From positions 248,001-312,000 of the forward strand of contig SVNK01000002.1 of the NCBI GenBank assembly GCA_015066935.1: a DNA stretch of 64,000 nt, read 5' to 3'. The position numbers were made by a program, and so were the translations under genes. Under the pieces are notes generated by a model. That model was given only the letters and a program-made list of their open reading frames with translations. It was not told the origin of the DNA and searched no databases. How positions within the stretch are numbered: the stretch's first letter is position 1; each line of letters starts with the position of its first letter. This stretch comes from Ruminococcus sp. (GTDB taxonomy: Bacteria; Bacillota; Clostridia; Oscillospirales; Ruminococcaceae). Of the stretch, positions 9,307-16,486 are shown in pieces.

Positions 9307-9335
9307 ATTATATAATATTTCCACATAAACGTCAA
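9307..9335 (-). promoter_or_regulatory. Sigma-A-type promoter of the rpe-dnaE operon
   Basis: On the minus strand TTGACG (9330-9335) and TATAAT (9307-9312) are separated by exactly 17 bp, upstream of rpe. This is the only strong promoter seen for the ten-gene block. Confidence 0.8.
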
Positions 9336-9419
9336 TATACTTACCGCTTTTTTATTACCGATTTTTCATATCTGTGCATTATTTTTATATTTTAACAAAA
9401 ATGATCAAGCATTTGTGAA

Positions 9420-9447
9420 ATATTGTTCAAGCTTTTTTTCATACAAT
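9420..9447 (+). promoter_or_regulatory. Sigma-E-like sporulation promoter of sigK
   Basis: ATATT (9420-9424), a 15-bp spacer and CATACAAT (9440-9447) match the mother-cell sigma-E consensus known from B. subtilis (ATATT, 13-16 bp, CATACA-T). The -10 lies 27 bp upstream of the sigK start codon. No sigma-A promoter is seen at this position. This is what a mother-cell sigK promoter should look like. Confidence 0.65.
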
Positions 9448-9474
9448 TTATCATTAATCTCATGGAGGTATCTT

Positions 9475-9966
9475 ATGTTACTTGAACTTCTCAAAAATTT
9501 TTTCTTTTTTGCCCTTCACGTCGATAATAATCCCGTTTTTCCAAAGCCTCTTTCAAAGGCTGAGGAAGAGGAGTGCTTTAAACTAATGGCGCAGAATGAC
9601 AGAAATGCCAAAAATAAGCTTATCGAACATAATCTCAGACTTGTTGCACATATTGTCAAGAAGTACTCTCCTTCCCAGACTGAGCAGGATGAGCTTATTT
9701 CAATCGGTACAATTGGTCTGATAAAAGCTGTTTCTACTTTTGACTATACAAAAGGTGCTAAATTTGCTACCTATGCAAGCAGATGCATTGATAAAGCAAC
9801 ACTATCTTTACGGCTCTCAAAACTTCGCAAGAAGCAACACGAGAGCCTTTTTCTCATGTATGGAAAATTCATCGGAAAATCAATGAAAATTTCTATATTC
9901 TCTATCGTTCCCAGAAAGGTAAAGTTCTGTATGCTCCCCTGTATATCCATTCATTCCGATTTCTGA
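9475..9966 (+). CDS. sigK: RNA polymerase sigma-K, N-terminal half (gene interrupted by skin-like element)
   Basis: ATG at 9475 with GGAGG 6 nt upstream. Residues 1-105 (to 9789) are SigK-like: a hydrophobic N-terminus with FFFFALHV (possible short pro-sequence), FPKPLSKAEEEE, then sigma region 2 with EHNLRLVAHIVKKY, ISIGTIGLIKAV and KFATYASRCI. Homology stops abruptly at CI. About 58 unrelated codons of element DNA follow, ending at TGA 9964-9966. The unrearranged gene therefore encodes a truncated protein lacking regions 3 and 4. The rest is at 18278-18646. Joining at the shared TTG gives CIANEILM, the expected SigK sequence (CIENEILM in B. subtilis), and a 227-aa protein. Confidence 0.92.
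   Translation: MLLELLKNFFFFALHVDNNPVFPKPLSKAEEEECFKLMAQNDRNAKNKLIEHNLRLVAHIVKKYSPSQTEQDELISIGTIGLIKAVSTFDYTKGAKFATYASRCIDKATLSLRLSKLRKKQHESLFLMYGKFIGKSMKISIFSIVPRKVKFCMLPCISIHSDF
9788..9790 (+). other. Left attachment core (TTG) of the sigK element
   Basis: TTG within TGC-ATT-GAT (C-I-D) at the point where SigK homology ends. It is the only short match to the right junction that restores both reading frame and protein homology. For a serine recombinase the crossover dinucleotide would be TT or TG within it. Confidence 0.75.
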
Positions 9967-9977
9967 CCAACCGTCAC

Positions 9978-10424
9978 TTGACAAAGGCTCAGATGTATTT
10001 GTATGAGAATCCAAATCCCGAAAAGCTTACAACTGTATCGGACAAACTGAAATGGTATCGTTATCAGAATGGTTTGTTGCAATCCCAGGTTGCAAAAGCG
10101 ATTGGAGTAAACAGAACGACCTACTCACATTATGAAGAAAATGCTCTTGAATCGTACCCTCTGGACAAGCTTTCAAAAGCTGCTGAGCTGTTCGGAATTG
10201 ATGTGACAGCGTTACTTGATGAATACAACCTGTTTCTCTATCATGGTCAGGGAGCACAAATAAAAAGACTGCGTAAGTCAATGAAGCTCACGCAGTCCAA
10301 GTTTGCAAAATGCCTAAATACTCCCCTCGGTACTCTGAAAAAGTGGGAGCAGAATCGTGTCAGCATTCAGAAAAAGACTTTCAAAAAGCTTTCCGAACTG
10401 TCAATCGCTCCTTTAGACGTCTGA
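9978..10424 (+). CDS. Protein with two XRE-type helix-turn-helix domains
   Basis: Up to 148 aa with two Cro/C1-type HTH motifs: QSQVAKAIGVNRTTYSHYEE (about residues 35-54) and TQSKFAKCLNTPLGTLKKWE (about 104-123). It is probably a DNA-binding regulator of the element. The start is unclear: TTG at 9978 and ATG at 9993 have no strong ribosome site, and the same frame stays open upstream into the left junction without an ATG. The 5' end may therefore have been lost or altered when the element inserted. It is the first gene after the left junction, same strand as sigK. Confidence 0.7.
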   Translation: MTKAQMYLYENPNPEKLTTVSDKLKWYRYQNGLLQSQVAKAIGVNRTTYSHYEENALESYPLDKLSKAAELFGIDVTALLDEYNLFLYHGQGAQIKRLRKSMKLTQSKFAKCLNTPLGTLKKWEQNRVSIQKKTFKKLSELSIAPLDV

Positions 10425-10589
10425 CAAGCGTGTGAAGCGTTTCCGGAGCTTTCGGCGGAACCCTTTGCCCTTGGAAACAGAACGCCTTAATGAACGTCTG
10501 AGAGGTTTATAAAAGGTGAAGGTAAGGAAGGTGTTTTCAGAGCGTACTTTGCATTTCTAAAGATTCAGGTTGTTTATTTGTAGTTCGTG

Positions 10590-11387
10590 TCAGTTCAGAT
10601 ATTCATTCATAATAATGGATGTGGGACGATTGGTGTCTCCCCATGTCTCAATATGTATCTTTCCATTTTCAAGAGTTAATCTTCCTGTTCCTCTGCCGTC
10701 AAGCATATCACAGAATTCGAATTCAGCAGTATTATCAATAAGTTGAGCAGTAATATTTCTTGCAGAAACCGTATCAGAAGCGAGTCCGCTTTCAGCATAC
10801 TGAACAAGTGAAAATGTCAGCGTAGTATCTGTGATTTCCTCTATCGTCAGGACAATTCCACCCATATCCTCATAACCTCCATAGCCTTGAATCTGACTGA
10901 GCGTTTTTCCCTCTGTGATGTAGTCTCCGAGTTGAAATTGATTTACTTGTGGCATGGTTGTTTCAGGTGAAACTGTAGTTGTGATAGTCTCAGTAGTAGT
11001 ATGTGTTTCAGTTGTGCTTGTTGCTTCAATTTGAGTTGTTGAAGCAGTAGTTTTTGTGGTAGAAGTAGTAGTTTCAGCTTGTGCTGTGGTAGTTACTGTA
11101 GTTGAAATTGGTACTGTTGTTGTAGTTGTAATTGTAGTAGCTTCCGTGCTTTCGATTGCAATATCGGAATGATTCTCAGGGATTTCCTTGTTTTCACGCA
11201 TAAGAAAAGAGACAAGTACAATCAGCAAAACAAGCAATAGTCCAATGACCAATAAATACAGCCATTTTCCTGACTTTCTCTCCCCAATGACGGTATTTTC
11301 CTTATCAATTTGACTTTGCATACAGTAGGGACAGAAGCTTGACTGTTCATGAATTTCCTTTCTGCAGTATTGACAGTGCTTCATCAT
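10590..11387 (-). CDS. Zinc-ribbon, single-pass membrane protein with Thr-rich linker
   Basis: 265 aa. The N-terminal zinc ribbon has paired Cys (CQYC and CPYC, residues 5-21), followed by a membrane helix (about 42-64), a Thr/Ser-rich linker of about 80 residues (about 80-155) that probably crosses the wall, and a C-terminal globular domain of about 110 residues of unknown fold. Its start overlaps the kinase stop by 4 bp (ATGA), so the two are co-translated. It may be a membrane sensor or output partner of the kinase; this is inference from context only. Confidence 0.75.
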   Translation of the reverse strand: MMKHCQYCRKEIHEQSSFCPYCMQSQIDKENTVIGERKSGKWLYLLVIGLLLVLLIVLVSFLMRENKEIPENHSDIAIESTEATTITTTTTVPISTTVTTTAQAETTTSTTKTTASTTQIEATSTTETHTTTETITTTVSPETTMPQVNQFQLGDYITEGKTLSQIQGYGGYEDMGGIVLTIEEITDTTLTFSLVQYAESGLASDTVSARNITAQLIDNTAEFEFCDMLDGRGTGRLTLENGKIHIETWGDTNRPTSIIMNEYLN

Positions 11388-12088
11388 TCCAGACTCCTTT
11401 TCAGTTCCTGTACCGTCTGAAAACGCTTGTCAGGAGAAACCTGAATACATTTTTCAATGTCCTTTTGGAGCTTTCCTCGATATAGCTGTACAGAGGGAGT
11501 TTTTCCAGTCAGCATTACATTCATGAGTACGCCTACTGAGAATATATCAGCTCTCATATCCGTTGCAGTTTCATCATACTGTTCGGGAGCAGCATATCCC
11601 GCTGTTCCGAGATATTCCGTATCTCTCGGATAATATGGCTTGTAGATCCTTGCTGAGTCGAAGTCAATCAGCTTGACAGTCTGATTGTTTTCAATCATGA
11701 TATTTTCAGGTTTGATGTCCCTGTGTACGATCCTGTGAGAGTGAAGAATTGATAGTACATCACAAAGCTCAGATACAAGAGCCTTTACAGCGTTTTCCGT
11801 GTAGAGTTCATCCTGTAAAAGCTCAAACAAAGTTACACCGTCAATGTACTCTTCCAGTACCGTTACTTTTCCGTCATGCTCTGTGACCTCTAAAACCTCT
11901 GGAAAGCCTTTATGCCGTATGGTCAGCAATTCACGATACACCTCGGTATTCCCTGTAAAAGTCCGTTTGATAATACGTTTATGAAGCGTTTTGTGTTCCA
12001 GTACCATAATTTCATTTTTATCGGTATTTCTAAGACGTTTTATGAATGTGTACTGTTCATTCAGCACACTTTCAAGCCATGTATGCAA
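11384..12088 (-). CDS. Small eukaryotic-type Ser/Thr protein kinase
   Basis: About 234 aa from a TTG at 12088 (AGGTGAG just upstream); the frame is open further upstream without a good ribosome site. It has the catalytic loop VHRDIKPENIM, a metal-binding DFD (IDFDSAR, in place of DFG), and the activation-segment end GYAAPEQY. The glycine-rich loop is poorly conserved, as in other short bacterial kinases of this kind. There is no PASTA or membrane domain. It is followed by the zinc-ribbon membrane protein (4-bp overlap) and divergent from an HTH gene. Confidence 0.85.
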   Translation of the reverse strand: MHTWLESVLNEQYTFIKRLRNTDKNEIMVLEHKTLHKRIIKRTFTGNTEVYRELLTIRHKGFPEVLEVTEHDGKVTVLEEYIDGVTLFELLQDELYTENAVKALVSELCDVLSILHSHRIVHRDIKPENIMIENNQTVKLIDFDSARIYKPYYPRDTEYLGTAGYAAPEQYDETATDMRADIFSVGVLMNVMLTGKTPSVQLYRGKLQKDIEKCIQVSPDKRFQTVQELKRSLE

Positions 12089-12107
12089 ATAACTCACCTC
12101 ACAGCAC

Positions 12108-12136
12108 TTGTTTTTTCTATTATACCATGTTATAAT
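12108..12136 (+). promoter_or_regulatory. Overlapping divergent promoters with palindromic centre
   Basis: On the plus strand TTGTTT (12108-12113), 17 bp, TATAAT (12131-12136) would serve the HTH gene at 12173. On the minus strand a TATAAT (forward ATTATA at 12119-12124) would serve the kinase. The two -10 hexamers are arms of one inverted repeat, ATTATA-CCATGT-TATAAT (12119-12136), so a single dimeric repressor could block both. Confidence 0.6.
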
Positions 12137-12172
12137 GAAAAAGTAAATCATCATTTTGTACGGAGGCATACT

Positions 12173-12610
12173 ATGAAGCAGAAGGACACGGATAAATTAC
12201 TGGAACTGCTCAGAAAATCGGGAAGCATTGACAGCTACCTCAAAGAAAATGCAGATTTTCTTCTGGATTGTACCTTGAAAGAGTATCTTAATGCACTGAT
12301 TCAGAATAAAAAACTGACCGTTGCACAAATCAGCCGTGACGCTGACCTTTCAGACAGGTATTGCTATCAGTTTTTGTCTCCTTCGAATCCTCGTAATCCG
12401 TCCAGAGAAGTACTGCTCTGTCTTTGTATCGGTATGCATATGAATCTTGATGAAACGCAGACAGCTTTGAAGATCGCTAAGTATGCACCGCTTTACCCTA
12501 AGGATGAAAGAGATAGTATTATTCTGTTCGGCATTGAGAAAAAACAGTCACTTGTGGAAATCAATACGGCTTTGTATGACCATGGATTCAAATGCTTATG
12601 TGAGAAATAG
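12173..12610 (+). CDS. HTH-type protein divergent from the kinase
   Basis: 145 aa from the ATG at 12173, with GGAGG 6 nt upstream. The centre reads LTVAQISRDADLSDRYCYQF, like an XRE helix-turn-helix, followed by PSREVLLCLCIGMHMNLDET and a C-terminal alpha-helical stretch. Similar small HTH proteins commonly sit beside short Ser/Thr kinases in gut Firmicutes (recalled, not checked). It is probably the local regulator, acting on the shared palindromic promoter. It ends at a bidirectional hairpin terminator. Confidence 0.75.
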   Translation: MKQKDTDKLLELLRKSGSIDSYLKENADFLLDCTLKEYLNALIQNKKLTVAQISRDADLSDRYCYQFLSPSNPRNPSREVLLCLCIGMHMNLDETQTALKIAKYAPLYPKDERDSIILFGIEKKQSLVEINTALYDHGFKCLCEK

Positions 12611-12612
12611 GA

Positions 12613-12640
12613 AAAGACGGAGTTTTTACGCTCCGTCTTT
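12613..12640. terminator. Bidirectional terminator
   Basis: Perfect 10-bp stem AAAGACGGAG/CTCCGTCTTT with an 8-nt loop, between convergent genes ending at 12610 (+) and 12645 (-). A T-rich tail follows on the plus strand. Confidence 0.8.
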
Positions 12641-12644
12641 GTCT

Positions 12645-12842
12645 TTAGTTATGTATGCAGGCAGATTGATTCACTCTGTCGCATATCATAGTAATCAGCT
12701 TTTTTGTATCTTCCTCCGAGAGCTGCATTTCCTTGATTCGATTGATAATGGATTGAGCATGAATTTCAGCGATATTCTTGCTTAACGCTTTCTGTGCAGC
12801 TGCGGATTTCGGGTAATGTACAACCACCTGCATGATGACCAC
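12645..12842 (-). CDS. Small protein encoded after the Rep gene
   Basis: About 65 aa from a GTG at 12842, or 62 aa from an ATG at 12833. It begins 15 nt after the rep stop on the same strand. The sequence is mostly helical and charged (AAAQKALSKNIAEIHAQSI, LSEEDTKKLITMICDRV). I do not recognise a family. Its length, helical character and position in a recombinase-bearing element make it one candidate for the recombination directionality factor, or an accessory replication protein; neither has direct evidence. Confidence 0.55.
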   Translation of the reverse strand: MVIMQVVVHYPKSAAAQKALSKNIAEIHAQSIINRIKEMQLSEEDTKKLITMICDRVNQSACIHN

Positions 12843-12857
12843 CAGCTTTCACTTTCA

Positions 12858-13760
12858 TCATATTTTCTTGGGGTTGTACATTATTCTTTTCTTGTTGAAT
12901 TGATATCTTGCAATTCGGTTAACAGTGACATTTTCTTCGGGGTTATCATAGGTCAGGATGATTTCTGTTGCACTTGAATATGTCAGATTCTTTTCATTTA
13001 CGAATTTCAAGGCTTCTTTGTAAGTGGTCTTGAATCTTTTTGGCTGAACAATACCCTTGGAATAACCATAGAATCTTTTATTCGGTGGATAGAAACGTAA
13101 TCTTGCATTTTTGACAATATATTGTCTGTCTGTCACATCTTTTGTATCATCTTCAAATACATCGAGATTTTTGAGTAATGCTGTAAAGTATGCCCCTACA
13201 TTATCACAGCCAAGTGTTGTAGTTTTGCGTACAAATCCATGTCCCCAGAGCGTTTCAAGCTGTTCAAGAGGAATTGAAAGATTACCGTATTTCTTCGATT
13301 TGAGTAATGCGTGAATGTGCCATGAGCCTGTTTGCTGTGGTTCAATAATACGGATAAATTCCAAATCGGGATAATGATAGTGAAGCTTCTCCCAGAAACG
13401 TTTGAAATCCATAGAAGCCTTCTCAAAATCAGTCATTCTCTCCGCATAAGTCAGAGTGATATGACGTTCATTGATTTCACCAGTGAAATTTGTGTTGATA
13501 AGCTGACGGAGCCTTTCAAAGGAGCGATTCATATTACGACTGCGATTTTGTTCCTTGTGCTGATATTCCTTTACCTCTCCGGTTCGGGTATCGTAGTACT
13601 CATTCTGATTGATACGCTTGATATGACGGAGATTGTTGTAGCTTCTATCCATTGCACGAAGCTCTGTTACATTTCCTGATATGCATACATGAGTGATTGC
13701 ATTGTCATCAGGGGTGAAGTTGTTAATTGCCTTTGCTGTTACTTTGAAATTCTTGTTCAT
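12858..13760 (-). CDS. HUH-endonuclease replication initiator (Rep, rolling-circle type)
   Basis: 300 aa, ATG at 13760 with GGAGG upstream. It has motif I HITLTYAER (about residues 100-108), the HUH motif WHIHALL with H148 and H150, and a downstream Tyr in VGAYFTALLKN (about residue 191) fitting the nicking tyrosine. This is the arrangement of rolling-circle Rep proteins of small plasmids and phages (REP_ORF2/G2P-like). HUH proteins nick DNA at an origin and stay bound through the tyrosine. Its presence suggests the excised circle replicates, or once did, or that the element descends from a small mobilisable plasmid. It is followed by a 62-65-aa gene. Confidence 0.8.
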   Translation of the reverse strand: MNKNFKVTAKAINNFTPDDNAITHVCISGNVTELRAMDRSYNNLRHIKRINQNEYYDTRTGEVKEYQHKEQNRSRNMNRSFERLRQLINTNFTGEINERHITLTYAERMTDFEKASMDFKRFWEKLHYHYPDLEFIRIIEPQQTGSWHIHALLKSKKYGNLSIPLEQLETLWGHGFVRKTTTLGCDNVGAYFTALLKNLDVFEDDTKDVTDRQYIVKNARLRFYPPNKRFYGYSKGIVQPKRFKTTYKEALKFVNEKNLTYSSATEIILTYDNPEENVTVNRIARYQFNKKRIMYNPKKI

Positions 13761-13986
13761 AAAGAATTCCTCCTTAATTATTAAATTAACAAGGCTTTAT
13801 CGCTTGTTGAACAAGACTCGTAGTTAGCTATGGCTACAACTCCTCTTTTTTGCAACTTTACAAATTATTCATAATCTCAAAGAAATAAGAAAGTCCCTGA
13901 TATCTCAGAGACTTAATAAATTGATTCTTTTTTTAGCCGATGTTGCGGTAATAATCAAGTTAAAGGGTATAAAATAAAAAACAAAC
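13761..13986. other. Non-coding region upstream of rep with palindromes (candidate operator or origin)
   Basis: No gene. It holds a 13-bp perfect palindrome CTTGTT-G-AACAAG (13803-13815) with an extra AACAAG half-site near 13789, a TAGC/GCTA hairpin (about 13826-13837), and a 10-bp stem with one mismatch and a TATC loop (13891-13914). Such structures fit a Rep autoregulation site or double-strand origin, but no conserved nick sequence is recognised. Confidence 0.4.
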
Positions 13987-14012
13987 AGCACTCCACATTA
14001 AAGTGAAGTGCT
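13987..14012 (-). terminator. Rho-independent terminator of the lipoprotein/zinc-ribbon operon
   Basis: Stem AGCACTCCAC/GTGAAGTGCT (one mismatch). On the minus strand it is followed by GTTTGTTTTTTATTTT. It lies just after the gene ending at 14023. Confidence 0.8.
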
Positions 14013-14022
14013 GAAAGTATTT

Positions 14023-14613
14023 TTATTCGATTTCAATATGGTTTTCTTCTCCCCAACCAAATTTGTCGTTGGTTCGATAGTAGTCTGGAATGTTATTTTT
14101 AGTGAATCTTCCTCCATCAATTTCTCCGTTAAAATCATCTTCTCCATGCCAATGAATATATGTTTGATAATTACCAGAATCTGTATCAAATTTTAGAAGA
14201 AGGAACCACCATGTTTCAAATCCTTGTTTACTTTCGGTTGTTGCAGATACTATATAGTTATAATAGCCGTCTGTATCCAATATCTCAATGTCGTAAACAT
14301 CTTGGTCGTGGGATACTGAGTATTGGTCACGTATGGTTGAAATTGTAAGCGTTTTTACTACATCTTCCTCAGAATCTTCTCCAAATGGAGAAGATGAATC
14401 CCCACTGCCAACCGCACAAGCAATTACAATGATAATAAGCACAGCAAAAACAGCAATTAAGACCATTTTCCCTTTTGTCATCTTTTTTGTTACTACTGTT
14501 GTATTGGGCGTAGTATTACCTTCTTTGGATACTGTTTCCATTACTTTAGTACCGCATTCAGTACAGAACGTAGCACCGTCTTTCATTTCTTTTCCACAAT
14601 TTTTACAAAACAT
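14023..14613 (-). CDS. Zinc-ribbon, single-pass membrane protein (second of the element)
   Basis: 196 aa. The N-terminal zinc ribbon has CKNCG and CTECG (residues 3-20), then a short Thr-rich stretch, a membrane helix (about 48-68), and a C-terminal extracytoplasmic domain of about 120 residues with many acidic and aromatic residues and no recognised fold. It shares the ribbon-helix-domain plan of the protein at 10590-11387 but not its C-terminal sequence. It follows the lipoprotein gene by 15 nt and is probably co-transcribed with it. Confidence 0.75.
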   Translation of the reverse strand: MFCKNCGKEMKDGATFCTECGTKVMETVSKEGNTTPNTTVVTKKMTKGKMVLIAVFAVLIIIVIACAVGSGDSSSPFGEDSEEDVVKTLTISTIRDQYSVSHDQDVYDIEILDTDGYYNYIVSATTESKQGFETWWFLLLKFDTDSGNYQTYIHWHGEDDFNGEIDGGRFTKNNIPDYYRTNDKFGWGEENHIEIE

Positions 14614-14628
14614 AGATATTACTCCAAT

Positions 14629-15864
14629 TTAGTTTATACACCAGATTTTGTATCTTGCCATTGCACTGCTTTCTTTTCCTAGGTCACTAGCGTAAAAAAC
14701 ATCACTGTTTGTTAGATATTCGTAGATAATCCAAGAATTACCAACAACTTCCTCAGCTCTTCGTTCAGTTGAATTACTTGCTGTTGAGTACAAATTGTCT
14801 AAGCGTGTACCTGATTCATCGTAAGTTGCAGAAGGAACCAATGCAGCATCAAAAGCACGAAAATAAGCATAACCATTCTGTCCCCATTGTTTACTTATTG
14901 CAAATGTGTCTACAGCAATTTCAGCATGAGCAATGTAATCTTCCTCATTAACTGCAACTAATATAACGATATATGGGTCATCACCTTTAAAAGTGTTATC
15001 GGAGCCATATTCCATGTAATAAGCTTTATCCATAAACCGCTTATCTTCTTCACCAATTTCCAATTCTATAAAACGTGATTTATCAGGATTAAAATCGTAC
15101 CCTGAATTCTCTTTCAATATTTGAGCATAATCAGCAAAGAACTCATCTATTTTCTTATTATAAAAGACTCTGCCTTGACTATCGGTAATAGAAGCAGAAA
15201 CGGTTGGATTTTCCGAAAAGCTTTCATTCGATTCTTGGTTAGCGTTTGATTCAAGGGTAGTTACATCAATATTCACTCCACCGTCAAATGACGATAACTC
15301 AAGCTTTGCGGAATTATCCATAATACTATCCCATGTATAAAGACTGTAGAATCCTGCACTCTCAACCGAAGAATGTTCACCGTATGTTTCTGCAATCAAA
15401 ACAGACCAATCTTCAAGACTTTTTGTTTTTGTGGTGCTTTGAATATAAGTGTAGCTGATTTGGCTTAATTGATTATCAGAAAATAAGAATGAAACATCCA
15501 ATGTTTCACCGCACAGTTCAACATCCATATACGCAAGATAAGTTTGTGTTACACCTGTGATATCATCTGTATTACTTTCCTCGAAAGAAGAAATATAAGC
15601 ATTCATACTGCTTTTTACAGTTTCAATATCGTCATTCCACTGCACACCCTGCATGATTTCATTGTTTTTCTCAGACATTTGTTCATTAGTCGAAGCTTCT
15701 GTTTCTGCTTCAGTTGTTACAATACTTGTTGTTTCCTCAATCGCTTCCGTACTCGCAGAGGTTGTGCTTTCAACAGTTTCACTCTTACTGTTAGTAGTTT
15801 CATCCTTTCCGCAAGCAGTCAGAAACAAAGAAAGACATAACAGTAGCCCCAGATACTTTTTCAT
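14629..15864 (-). CDS. Lipoprotein of unknown function
   Basis: 411 aa from an ATG at 15864 (GAGGTG 7 nt upstream; the frame extends 5 codons further). Signal peptide with lipobox LTAC, lipidated Cys at residue 18, then a Ser/Thr/Glu-rich linker (about 20-70). A first domain (about 75-190) and a second (about 210-411) have no recognised family. It would be anchored outside the membrane. It is the first gene of a two-gene operon with a zinc-ribbon membrane protein. Confidence 0.75.
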   Translation of the reverse strand: MKKYLGLLLCLSLFLTACGKDETTNSKSETVESTTSASTEAIEETTSIVTTEAETEASTNEQMSEKNNEIMQGVQWNDDIETVKSSMNAYISSFEESNTDDITGVTQTYLAYMDVELCGETLDVSFLFSDNQLSQISYTYIQSTTKTKSLEDWSVLIAETYGEHSSVESAGFYSLYTWDSIMDNSAKLELSSFDGGVNIDVTTLESNANQESNESFSENPTVSASITDSQGRVFYNKKIDEFFADYAQILKENSGYDFNPDKSRFIELEIGEEDKRFMDKAYYMEYGSDNTFKGDDPYIVILVAVNEEDYIAHAEIAVDTFAISKQWGQNGYAYFRAFDAALVPSATYDESGTRLDNLYSTASNSTERRAEEVVGNSWIIYEYLTNSDVFYASDLGKESSAMARYKIWCIN

Positions 15865-15903
15865 AAATTTGCACCTCAATTCAAAGAAGTCGTATTTTGT
15901 CTC

Positions 15904-15932
15904 ATTATACCACTTTTAGTACGGTTTGTCAA
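15904..15932 (-). promoter_or_regulatory. Promoter of the lipoprotein operon
   Basis: On the minus strand TTGACA (15927-15932), a 17-bp spacer, TATAAT (15904-15909): a near-perfect vegetative promoter. Confidence 0.8.
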
Positions 15933-15997
15933 GCGACTTCCGTCTATTAGATACACAAAACTGTCTTAAAGACGAATAATATATTTCATACAGTCCA

Positions 15998-16026
15998 TTA
16001 AATCTATACCAGAAATGCGGTATAAT
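15998..16026 (+). promoter_or_regulatory. Probable promoter of the XRE regulator
   Basis: TATAAT at 16021-16026 with a weak -35 TTAAAT 17 bp upstream. The bases before the -10 (GAAATGCGG) resemble those before the recombinase promoter (GAAATTTGCGG), suggesting a shared control site. Confidence 0.5.
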
Positions 16027-16045
16027 AATACAAAGGAGTGATGTT

Positions 16046-16384
16046 ATGGAACAGGAGCTTGATTATACTGCCATTGGTGACCGAATCCGCAGATACCGTG
16101 AGCTATCCAGAATGACGCAGGAACAGCTCAGCGAGCTTTGCTCACTATCCACAGGATATATCGGGCATCTGGAGCGAGGAACACGTTCACCGTCTCTGGA
16201 AACGCTTGCAAAAATCTCTCAGATTCTCCGAGTAAGTTTGGACGACTTGGTATTCGGAGAAGCCGAAATCAGCAACAACATGATCAAAATTCTTGCACTC
16301 ACCTTAGAGGAGAAAGATCCTGAAAAAGTGAAGGTGTTTCTCAAAACAGTCTGTGCCCTCGCTGATAAAATTGATGAATTTTAA
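16046..16384 (+). CDS. XRE-family transcriptional regulator
   Basis: 112 aa, ATG at 16046 after AAAGGAG. A single Cro/C1 HTH fills the N-terminal half (IGDRIRRYRELSRMTQEQLSEL, then STGYIGHLERGTRSPSLETL), followed by a helical C-terminal tail. It lies directly upstream of the recombinase on the same strand, separated by a terminator. By analogy with SknR of B. subtilis skin it may be the immunity-type repressor of the element; this is inference from position. Confidence 0.85.
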   Translation: MEQELDYTAIGDRIRRYRELSRMTQEQLSELCSLSTGYIGHLERGTRSPSLETLAKISQILRVSLDDLVFGEAEISNNMIKILALTLEEKDPEKVKVFLKTVCALADKIDEF

Positions 16385-16392
16385 CTAACACA

Positions 16393-16435
16393 AATGCCCT
16401 ATGATGATTATAACACATCAGAGGGCATTCTTTTT
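16393..16435 (+). terminator. Terminator after the XRE regulator
   Basis: Stem AATGCCCT/AGGGCATT with an inner TGATG/CATCA pairing, followed by TTCTTTTT. It separates the regulator from the recombinase, so the recombinase relies mainly on its own promoter. Confidence 0.75.
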
Positions 16436-16486
16436 GCAGCAGTTTGCTTCAATTTCAAAGTTTTTTCTCAATTTCAAAAATAACTT

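Noticed and set aside
9475-9966. sigK as a simple frameshift or sequencing-error pseudogene
   Set aside because: The missing half exists intact 8.5 kb downstream, homology breaks cleanly at both junctions, and a recombinase flanks the junction.
10930-11150. Thr-codon-rich tract as a DNA repeat or CRISPR-like array
   Set aside because: It is degenerate coding sequence for a Thr/Ser linker; spacing is irregular and there are no spacers. No CRISPR array was seen anywhere in the window.
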